Assembly (NCBI GenBank): GCA_023055505.1
Contig: JALIRH010000027.1
Span: 1,810,501-1,874,500, forward strand
Reading direction: 5' to 3'
Length of the DNA stretch: 64,000 nucleotides
Origin: Callipepla californica brunnescens
Lineage: Eukaryota > Chordata > Aves > Galliformes > Odontophoridae
Position numbers and translations under genes: made by a program. Below the pieces are notes generated by a model. That model was not told where the DNA came from. It saw only the letters and a program-made list of their open reading frames with translations, and made no database searches. The first letter of the stretch is position 1; each line of letters starts with the position of its first letter. Shown here piece after piece: positions 50,688 to 61,600 of the stretch.

Positions 50688-51433
50688 TTATTTTCTACTG
50701 AACAAAAAAAATAGGAGGCCCGAGTGTCAAGGTCTCAGTACTATAACAAGTTGGACAGTTTCCAGTGGAACATTTTTCTCTAAGCTAATGCCAGTTCACC
50801 AAAACCTAACACGTCGCATGAAAATGTCTATTCCAATGAAATTTTTGATGGAAATGTGCTTGGTTTGCTGCCAGCTCGCCCGTTTTCCCAGCTCTCAGCT
50901 CCCCGGCATCTCAGCTGGAATGCTTCCAGAAAGTCAAGTTTCTCCACGTTCCTGGCCTGTTTGGCTGTCTGCCACAAAGGATGGGAGTCTGGGCTCCCGA
51001 AAGTGGACAAGAAACCTTATACATGCACATACAACCATACACACACTCTCACAGGTCATTTAAATCCATGTCAGTTCATTCAAAGTAAAGATTTCTTTTT
51101 TCTTTTACATAGAGGTCCTTTTAAAGATGACTGTCCTATGGAAAATTTTTCGTGTTGGAATTTTCATTCCAAGTTGTAGCTGAAAAAAATGAGGAATATG
51201 AAAAATCTTCCTTACAAGGGAAATTCTGGTTCCTGTGAATCCGCATGTTATGCCATTGTCACTGAGGCTATCTTTTTCATTGCCTAACAAGATGCATATT
51301 TGTACCAGGTAAGGTGTCCACACGCTGAACAAAACAAGGCGATATTTTTGAGTAAATATTTATTATAAAATTTCCTCTTAAGTCACATGAAATGAAGAAT
51401 GCAATCTTGTATCCGTCACTAAGTTTAGTCCAT

Positions 51434-51455
51434 GGAGGCAATGAGGAGGCAATGA
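51434..51455. repeat. 11-base perfect tandem duplication
   Basis: The unit GGAGGCAATGA occurs twice with no gap. Confidence 0.85.
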
Positions 51456-53124
51456 CTTTTCGTAGTCATTTTGCTAAATAATAAACTGAAAATGAGCATA
51501 TATTCTGAGACTCTGACTGAGTGGCTGCTGAAGCAGGAGCACTGCAGTGTACTTTTCCATAGCCTCATTTAATGCACTGCAAACTGTTCTATTGCTTGTT
51601 ATACATAAATACATAAATAAACTTCAATCACACTGTGTTAGCTAATCTTTGACTGAGGGGGATGTGTTCGGCTTTGAGACAGAAAGCAGTTGATTCAAAT
51701 AGCCATTAATGAATTCCTTTTCTGATTGTTCTTAATACCCTGGATTAGCATAACAAAGTCAGACTCTTTACAAGATCAGTACTTGAAGCAGCTAATTTTT
51801 CAATTGAGCTTTTGGGAATCTGGGATTTGTAGTAATAGATATAGTTCTTTCTTACTACTTCATTAAGGAAAGGTCCCTGAGTGGAATTCTACTTTTGTAT
51901 AAAGTGACACTGTTGTTATCAAGTGTGAGGCACAATACCAGTCTACCAAACAACTACTGCTTCTGTAATAAAAGAAGACGTGAATTATTCTTAAAAGCAA
52001 GAAAATGTCTTTCCTGTATGAGGTGCTAAAATTGCTATTAAACAGATAAAGTCTATTTCTGTGCCAAAGGAAGGGGACACTGTGTAGTAGAGCTGGATTG
52101 ACACTGTTCTTGACTATCTTATAAGATTTTGGTTTGATCTGATATTGCAGCCACTGCCATTTTGCTCTGAAAATGAGTATGAACAGCAAAATACTCAAGT
52201 ATTAATAGTAGTACTAAGTACACAGATATTTGAAAATGGCTTAGATATAATGTACTTCAGAATCACTAAGCATTAATTTGGGATAGTGAAGATTTTTGTT
52301 GTGCTTTGAGTTCTCTTCGAAAGTTTGGAACATGCACTTTTTTTTTCCCTCATCATTGTAATAATGTTCATAAAGGCTCTACAGCTTGCAACCAGCAGAA
52401 GAAATCGGGCACAGGGTGTGCTGGCAGGAACTTGAATTCAGTCCTCAAAACTGCCATCTCCCTAGCTGTCACTGCACAGAATCCCGATGCCCTTTGCTTG
52501 CATCAGCCTAGCAATAAGGAGGTGAAAATGAGATATGTGTGTCACATACAGGACTGAGCAAATCAGATTAATACTCTGAAAGGGAATTTTAAGATTAATA
52601 AAATCATAAGCTTTTTACCTGGTTTCACTTTAACTGTTAGGAATGATGTAACAGAAACCTGTTGGTGTTTTCTGATGTCCCTAAATTGAACCCTTAGCTG
52701 CCCTCTCTAATCTCCTAATCTATTTGCAAAGGAGAGCAGAAGGGCCTCTCTACAAAGAAATCTTGACTGCTTTATTTGACTCGTTGGGGTGAGAGGAAAA
52801 AGGGAGGGGGGAAGCAACACATATCATGTTGTAAATACAATTCAACATGTGCAATGAAGTGACAGCTGAATTCTTCTGGCCTTTATGTCAAAGAATCAGT
52901 GCCGGAGTGCGATGTGTAAGCAAAGTTGTCTCATACTGTTATCTGACCAATGTTCTGTAAGAGCAACAGTCTGGCTGAGGGAAGAGATCAGCTCAGTTCT
53001 TCTGAAAACAGAAGAACATTGGCACTGATATTCCTCAACAGCAACCTTGCATAAAGTGAAGACAACTCTTTACAGTAAGACTGAACTAGTTCTGACCTCT
53101 CTGCACTGTCACAAGCACTCACAA

Positions 53125-53138
53125 CTGCTCTCTGGTGG
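53125..53138 (-). promoter_or_regulatory. CTCF-like motif
   Basis: Read on the minus strand, CCACCAGAGAGCAG matches the CTCF core CCASYAGRKGGCRS at 13 of 14 positions. It has the same orientation as the motif at 25.0 kb. Binding is inferred only. Confidence 0.35.
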
Positions 53139-54256
53139 AATGAGAAAAATTTGATTTCCGTACAGAAGTGCATTATTTATGATTTTGAACCTAAGGTCTA
53201 CTCATCCAGACATGACCTTAAAATTTTTTCAACTTGTTCTCTTGACACGTTATGAACTTGAAAATTTGGTTCTGAATTTAGGTCTTTGGCCGTTTCTACC
53301 CTGTAATATTGAGGTAGAAACAAGTAATTGTACAGAAAAAGACAATCACAGAATGTTGGGATACTGTTTTTCATGTCACCTCAAAGAGAGAGGGAGATAT
53401 CATTGTTCTATGCAATGCATGTTTTGCCATATATCTTCCTACAGAAGCTCATTTTCTTATTGCAAACCAAAAGATTGAGGTTAGATTCAGGGGTTACTGT
53501 TCCTGATGTACTAACCTTCATGACATTTTCCATTAGCACTTCATGCTGTATGACAACAAACTCACAGATAAATCACCCTTATCCAGAAACACACATCCCA
53601 CTATATTTCTTCAAAACAGGGATGGACGCAGATTAAAAGCAGGGATTCCTATCTCCATGTGCTGTATTGGACTGATACAATGGGCCTGCTCAGAATGTAG
53701 ATTCTCAGATGTTTGGGGTTCAGGAACAAAACTGTTGCAGTGATGGTGCTGGGGAGAAGTGGGACAGCAGAGAACAGTCACTGAGAACAGCATCAGGGAT
53801 TTTTACTTGGGGTTTTTAAGAGCCTATGGAAGTAATGGCTTAGCAGAGATCCTATGGTCTAGCCCGTACTGACTGCAGATCGAAAGCTTATATTTGTTGC
53901 TATTGAACTCTTCCCATTTGTGGTAATAAACTGGATCTGGTTTCTTGATGTATCTTGCAGTAATCAGCTACTCTAATCCCAATAGCTGATTACAGTAACT
54001 AAATTAAACTGTGTGCAGTGGTGTATCATCCCATCAGATGGCACAGATGAGTTCTACAGCCTCCCTGGAGTCACCTAAATCAACCGTTAATAGCTGTTTT
54101 TAATGTAAGAGTTCCTAAGCATCTTCATTATTTTCTTTGGTCATAAGGTACTCTGGAGGGTTTTTTCCTTCCTGAAATTGTTGTGCTGTTTTCGGTACTT
54201 AAGAGAAAGATTCCAAACGAAGCAGCCATTCTTAACCTATGCAGACAAAGGGAGTG

Positions 54257-54270
54257 GTTCCCTTAGCAAC
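54257..54270 (+). promoter_or_regulatory. RFX X-box-like palindrome
   Basis: GTTCCCTTAGCAAC fits the RFX palindrome GTTNCC-N2-GGNAAC with one mismatch (A for the first G of the right half). RFX sites typically lie in promoters of ciliary genes. It lies about 185 bases upstream of an ATG and splice donor at 54456-54474. Confidence 0.35.
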
Positions 54271-54455
54271 AGGAACCATGTGGAGGTTCTCAGAGAGCTC
54301 TCTTTTCCCCCTACTCGTGTTTTCTTTTAACTCAACATTTTGCACAGCATCTTGCGTGGAGACTCCGACAGCTGGGCTGAAGGCAAAGCAGTTCTTCCTG
54401 CTCTAGCTAACCAGTGCTCGAAAGGCAATTGTTCCACACTCATCAGACAGAAAAA

Positions 54456-54468
54456 ATGATAATCATGG
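54456..54468 (+). other. Candidate first coding exon end of an unrecognised plus-strand gene
   Basis: Two in-frame ATGs (54456 and 54465) lie directly before a strong donor, ATGG followed by GTAAGTG, with GT at 54469-54470. The exon would end with one extra base (G), which matches the phase of the open exon at 55437-55677. The 5' end is not defined. Confidence 0.2.
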
Positions 54469-55436
54469 GTAAGTGAACTGGCACACAATCAGAGTTCAAG
54501 CTGTGGAGGGGGAAAGTTTACTGGCTGGCAACCAGGAGTGTCCAGCACTTACCAGCAGTTACCGGGTTACTAATGTGATGCTTAACTTGTTTACTGTTAA
54601 GATCGTTTGTCTGTGTTTACTAGTTCAGGGCTTTAAAACAGCAGCACAACAGAGTTCTGGTCCTGAGTATGCTACTGACTTCCTTTATAGCCCTGGACAT
54701 GTCACCTCCTGTTATTTGTTTTCCTCCCCCATCCACTAAATGGAGACTGTATACCATGAGCATGTTGAAAGGGCTGTAAATTATTGCAGAAATATACCAT
54801 ATTGCTTGGCAAAATTGTATCTGCTTCTGATGTTAACGATAACAGGAAAAATGTGGCATGAAATACTCATATTTCATTGAAGGTGTAACTCAACTTTTCT
54901 GTGGATTGATCAAGTTTCTTTTCTTCATGGTACAATAATGCAGACTTGAGATATTTGCATGTGCAGTTGAGTATGATGATGTATAACAGAAATAGAGCAG
55001 TTGATTTTCCTCAAAATAGCTGTAGCATTGGTAAAGTTGCAGCCGTGTTTCTGTGAAATCCAGCCTATTGTGTAATGGATTTTAATCTCTGTGTGAACTG
55101 AAGTAAACACTTGTTCTGCTGCACCTGAGGTGTTATGTATTTCAATGCATTTTACCAACCTCAGCTGTAAACCTTAATGCATAATCTCTGTAAGTTTCTA
55201 TCATTTTATCTAAAAAGAAACATCCAAATTTGTCCAATTTTAAGTCTGTTACTTTGTGGGGGAGTTGCATAAGGGATGAATTTCTCTCTCCTTTCTTCCT
55301 AATTTAAGGTAGGAAATTCCTCTGATCACAGTTTTTTGCCACATTCGAATTAAAATTCAGGCACTTGAGTTCATATATGACAAATAGTACTGCATACTGA
55401 TCATTTGGATGCAGTCTTCCTTTTTTTTTTCCACAG

Positions 55437-55677
55437 CTACAGATGGGTTTCCTAGTGTCGCAGTGAATGCATTCAGCAGTACAGGCAACTTAGTTGCTCT
55501 TATTTCAAATGTGATTACTGCAGAAAAAAAAAACAGTCATTGCAACTATGTGTGCAGAGCAGCTGCAGAAGTGTCATCAGATATCCACAGTCATGTCAGT
55601 AATGTACTGCTAATCCTCTTCCTATTCCTTGGCAATGCTAATCATCTACGTATCACTTTCTACAGCACTCAGTACAA
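55437..55677 (+). other. Candidate internal coding exon, fully open over 241 bases
   Basis: A very strong acceptor (CTTCCTTTTTTTTTTCCACAG) and a good donor (TACAA followed by GTGAGT) enclose 241 bases that are open in one frame for 79 codons. The frame begins TDGFPSVAVNAFSSTGNLV and includes a hydrophobic stretch (VLLILFLFLG). Spliced to 54468 it keeps the frame; spliced to an acceptor at 56826 it would stop at 56858-56860, giving about 95 residues. I do not recognise the protein. An A10 run inside the exon and the weak codon evidence are reasons for caution. Confidence 0.2.
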
Positions 55678-58600
55678 GTGAGTTTTACAGGTTCAAGCAG
55701 TCACAATAAGTCCCTTTTGCATGGTTGTTTTCAATTTGTCTCTTAACTCCAATTTAAAGCAGGTAAAATTGCTGTACTTGGACTCTTATAAATAGCGCTA
55801 GATTTTGTGATTTGTGAGGAAGGCATTTATGTATTGTAATTGAAATGAATTGTTCCTCTTTTCTCTCCGTGGTTTTATTTCCCTCCTTTTGTGCTCCACT
55901 TCAAATAGTACTTCTGCAGGAGTCATTTACACCAGCTGAAGCACAAGATTAAAATATTTAGCACTTAGGTGGCAATGTATGAGATCCAAATTGCAATTCA
56001 TTATACGTATTGTATAACAGATGAAGAACCTCCTTTGCATCGTTCTCCTTCTATTTTCTTTTTCAAGAAAAGATTTTAATTAATCACGGATTGATGTTCT
56101 CGATTGTTTCCCCCATCTCCATTTGGTGTCCAGTTCTAAGATATTCCCTTGTTGGTCATTTACCCAATCTTTCTGAGCAGATGATTTTCATTCCAGTAAA
56201 CAAAAATGTCAGTCCTTTTGCCAGGCCCACTATTAGTGATTTTGTATGAATAACCCACTGAGAGGCACTTTATGTTACTTAGAAGAAATGTTTGTACTGC
56301 TATTAGCAGTAGTTATACTGTGCCTTTCATCCAAGCATTTGAAGTGCACTGCAAATGTACATGAAGTCTCCCCAGAAAGCCAGAGACAAGGAAGTAATAC
56401 TAAGGGATCACTTCACCCAGAAACTAAGTAAATAACAAGAACTCTAATAATCTACAGAAGTGCTGTATATCTTACAGCAGGAAGTAAGGATTTGATGTAG
56501 AAGTGGATTACATTGCTACCAACACCTATGTCAATGTCTTGATGCTTCACAAATAGGACACGTCTAAAGTAAGCTGAAACTGAAGAAAAAGTGGATGTTA
56601 GTTTTAAAGATTAAACGAATGAATGATGATTGGCCCATAGGAAGAGTTAAGAGAAGCTTATTTATGCAGCTGGCAGCCAAGAAGTTGGATAAGTTTCATG
56701 CTGTTAGTAAGATGGATAATCACACACAGATTCAGTTTCAGGATTTTACCAGTTTTACATGCAGTATGATTTTTCAACACCAAGTAAAAGGCAAGGCTTA
56801 CAATATGAGTGTTTCCTTTTTTTCAGTCTGATTTATTCATTCAAGGAGCAACAGGCTTAACTTCCTCCAACGTACTTCTAGCTAAAAAGTAAATCATACA
56901 TTAATTCATGCATGGATCATGGCTTTTTGTATTCTAGCCCTGAAACAAGGACTGCTGTGATAGCCTGGTGTGATACTGCCCCTAACAATTCGTTAACATT
57001 CATCTGATCCATTGCTGTTGCATGAAGGTAGACAGGGGGCATCCTATTCTGTAAAAACTTTTCAGCATCTTTTCTAGGGAAAGGTAGAAAAATCTAGGAA
57101 TTGTACCATTTAAGTCCTGACTCTGGGAATATCTACGTGGAAAACTGTGAAAGACGCCTAGAGAGGTGCTATGGCTCAAATGTGGGAACTAATGTACCAG
57201 CATATACAGAGGTCCGGAATCTTTCATTGCACTGCCATCCCTTTTAGACACGTTGTATCACTGAGCCAAACACAATTATTATTGTAGCATATGCTAACAT
57301 ATTCCTCTTGGCTTAGGTTATGGCAGTTGTAAAAACACTTAACCAATGGGTTTAGCTTGTTCCAGCTTGATGAGGACCCACAAGAGTACTCTAGTTTTTA
57401 AGATGTACTAAATCTATTGCCTTCATGCCCTCAAATTTGTAACCAAACCCTCCATGTCTCCAAGCTTTCTTTAAATTCACATATATCATACTTATGAAAG
57501 ACTTAAACTAATCTTTCTCCTCTATACTTCAATGTCACCAACAGAGGCTTAACAGACAGCCCTATGGAGAACAAATATTAATTCCTAGTGCCCTCAATTC
57601 TGATCAATTGCCTCTATTAATCTTCCAGTCACTGGGCTTGTGTAGCTGTTTTTTCCCCTTTCTGTGAGAAGCTGATTCCACTTCTTTACCTGTTTTTGTT
57701 TGTAGGTATTGCCTTTTCATACCTAACTTTCCCTTATTCTTACACGCAGGACATGGAATTTTTTCTTTCTTTTCTCTTCTCTTTCTAGTATTCCAGCACC
57801 ACTATGGAAAAGTACATAAATATGTTTTCATAGAGCCTACTATACGGAAGCTGTTCTGAATTTTAACAGATGTGTTCATGGGCTCATCCTGAAATCTCTA
57901 GTCTATTACTCAGGACAGCTGCAGAAAAAATAAGTGGCATGATCTTAAAAATAAATTTGTTTTGTAATTTCACTGTCCCTTCTTCTCTATCCCCAGGAAA
58001 AAAAATTCTCAGTGATCTGAAATGAAAAAGGGTCCACTGATTTTGCAGCTTTCTTTTGTGTTATCTTCAAGCCCACGTGTTAAGTATCATCCATCATCAA
58101 GTTTGATTCACACTAATCTTGTTCTGAAGTAGTAGATCCTGAATGTGTGGAGTACACTTTTAAGGAGTGTCTAGAAGTTCTGTCTGAGCTTAAAGTTGAC
58201 AGCTAAACTTGCTTTCCCCAGAAACCTATCACAAATGCATATAAAATGGCTCTGAGTCAACAGTTAGACTCCTGCCTCCATGCAAATGGTAAGCAGTGAA
58301 AGACAGAAATCTGCAGAGAAATTATAAAACATCTCTACCTAAATATTTTAAGGCTAATTTCTCCTTTTCCTTCTGCATCCTCCCAGTATCAAAATTAATG
58401 GTCTTTACATTTAAATTTCACATGGAGTCAAGCAGAGAAAATGTACCTGAATCCAACTTTCTTCTAAATACAAAGTTGCTACAGCTTTTGTTCAGAGCTA
58501 ATCCTTTCATGAATCATATGGCAATGCTCAGCATGCCTGTTCTCCTGAAGATGTTCTTTTGAGGTCAGCAATTGTCTCAAGCAAATATTTGCCACTTCAT

Positions 58601-61600
58601 AAATCTCTGCTTGTATAGACTGGATTCTATAGCCTCTTCTTTGGGCACTGCAAGATTATACAACAGCTATCAGGCATCACCATGGTAGTAGCAAATTCTT
58701 TTGGAAAAGGACACTGGACATTCAGATGGAAATACGATGTTTTTTTGTAGCCAAACTAAATTTTAGATCAGATGGTCAGATGAAATGGATAGGGATTTCA
58801 AGTCCTACACTTGGCCAAAAACGATGTGCTGTGAAAGTTGACATATGCAGTCAGTGCACTTTTGAAAAGCAGAGGAAAATGTTCAGAAAGCTTCACTGAA
58901 TGCATGATTATAGTGCTTGAAGTGTCTGTATTTTACTGCTTGAAGAAGTTTCTGTAATAATATTTAAAATTGTAGCTGTATTTCAAAAATTATTATAATG
59001 AAGCATATCAAATTTGTCCAGAAGTTAGCGTTGAGCTAGAATTGCCTTTTAGCCATTTGTACCTCTTGGAAAGTATATATAACACGAGGTATTTTATATA
59101 TGGAAAATTTGATGTATGGTCATTGAAAAAAGGATGTGGAAAAGAACTAGCCATTTTTATTGGATTCTGTCTTGTATGACAATACTTTTTGGCTCATGAG
59201 TGAAGGTAATCATTCAATTTTTATTTAATAAGTAGCCAGAAAGTTATTCTTTAAAAATAATCAACATAGCATTTTACTTTGTTTGTGCTGGAATTTAAAC
59301 TAGATGATGGGTTGTTAGGAGCTTTTTAAAACCAAATGGGCTGACAGATTATAAAATAAAATATGCCATGTCTAATTAGGTAATGTTGATTACGTTAAAT
59401 ATGACCACAATTTCATATTTCCTTTTTGTATAATCCTATTGCTCTTCACTGAGGTGCTGGGCACAAAGAAGCCCTGTAAGCAACATCTCAGCTGGGCAGA
59501 TGAATGTCTCTCTGCAGTGTGTATAAAGGATTCTTGAGTTTTTTAATACAGTGTTCTAAGGCTTAGACCAATGCTGTTGAACTTGACTGCTGTGGTCAAC
59601 TCAGGATTGAAAACAAATGTCGTAACAGCTGCGCATTCACTGCTTTCCAGGATGTTCTCATAAAAGGTATGACTTGTATCCCATTATTTCTCCATTCCTC
59701 CGGTCAGTTCTCATGTTTACAGGGGTAAGCATGGAGCCTCAGCGTTGCACTGTTTAAATGCTACTGTTGAACTATTCCAATTTACATCAGTTAAAGAAGT
59801 GTTCTTTGCAGCACTACATTAAAAAACAACTTGGTTTCATTTAGATAATACATAAGAGGCTGAGAGTTGCAACTTTTGACAGCTTACATTGAGCCGTAAA
59901 TTTCTATATGATGTCACACTGTAGGCATGATGTTTTAGGCATTTTAAGAACTCTGTAAGATGATAGGAAAATGAAGTTCTGGAGAGCATACCAGATTCTG
60001 AGTAATGTAAGAGAAAAACAGGATGGAGGGGAAAAGTAGTTGTAGGAGCTGAAATTTCATTAATTTTGGCAGTTTGGTGGTAACTACTGTTCCAGACAGC
60101 TCCCATCCTTATTATCATCTCCATTTAGCAGCATCAGTTCTTTACTGTTCTCTATTTAGTGAACCAAACAGAATGGCAGAAGAGTTTCTCTAAATTATTT
60201 CTTCGTGTGTTGTTCCCATGACTATTTATTTACACCAAAGGTAGAGCTGTGAAAATGCTGTTTACAGTGAACACTGACAATCCTCACAGTCTGGTAGAAG
60301 GGTCTTACAACTAGAGTTAGGTTGGCGTTTATACTCTTTATTTCAAGAAACAAAGAATGAATTAAGTTAGAGAGGGAGAGCACCTACAGGATAATGGCAA
60401 TGGAAAAAGTGGAAATATTTTAGCATATTACTTCGTAGTCTATCTGGCTACTTGGCCACAGAAAACAGTGTACTTTTGCAGTCAGAGTTGGCTAGTTGGG
60501 AGATAAATGCACAGGGTTCTTTCCTCTGCTTGTGTCTAGCAGCTTAACATTATTTGTTGGTGCTGATTTGCTTAAGCACAGGACAGTTTATTCCACTTTC
60601 TAAGGATTAGCGTTATGGGGAGTGGATTAACACAGGGAGTTACTGCAAAGTAATCGATCTGCTGCAAATTCATTTCCCAGTGTAATTTGCAGTTATTTCC
60701 TACATAGGCAAATGCAACTTGTATTAAAAGGAAATGGAAATGAATGAACAGACAGAAGCAGAGAAAACCCATTTGCAATCCAGACTGCAAAATGAAAAAA
60801 ACAAGTTTCCATCTGTCTATATATAACGGATACCCAATCCATAAAAGGGGATGCTGAGGATCTTCTACAAGTTCAGATGAGGACAGCTATGCATCCTTAG
60901 AGGAGTCATGACCAAACTTGTGTGGGTAGCACTATAAAAATAGACTGCCACCAGCTCTGTGCTTTTGTTTTCAAGGTCTGTAAGGCAATCATTGGTGACA
61001 GACAGAGCACCCAATCGGTATCTGACAAATCTGTACAGGAGGTTTAAAAAAATGAAATTCTATTTTTACCTACTTTTTCCTAGTCTCGAACGTGGCTTTT
61101 ATGTGGCACATCTGGTCAGACATTTCAGGAAGAAGTGATAAAATTAAGGTATTTACTAACCACTATGAAAATTAAGTGTGATTACTGAGTAGGGGGAAGG
61201 TGAGAAGACGTTTTGTGTCATTCCATCTTAGTGTAATGAAATATTTGTCCCTCAACAAAGTGTGGTTGATACTTTCAGTGATTCCTAAAGGCTTCAGGAA
61301 ACATGAACTCTCACAAACTGCTCACAGACATACCAGGGGATACCTGTGCCTTCTGCTTTCATTTATATGAATCCATTACCTCCAGTGAACAGAAGCAAAA
61401 GTTGTCTTATTCACATGCACCTGTTTTTGTACCATGCAAGATCATCACAAGCAAAATATTATTCTAGCAAAGAGCAAAGGAAAGCTTTTCATTGCAAAAT
61501 TGGAAACATGAGGACAGAAGAGAAAAAGGAAATAACAAAACAAAGCCTCTTACCAGCATCCTTTCTAGGCAGCATTCAAAGCTAGACTAGATTGTATGCA

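Larger units (their letters stand above)
36103..54240. other. Intergenic AT-rich region
   Basis: Over about 18 kb no exon could be assigned to a known protein. Exon-like segments on the plus strand at 40087-40139, 41056-41284 and 48155-48231 have good splice signals and are described as findings. There is a T15 tract (43623-43637), a TGTT microsatellite (50671-50687) and two short tandem duplications. A more GC-rich island sits at 50.7-51.0 kb. Confidence 0.55.
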
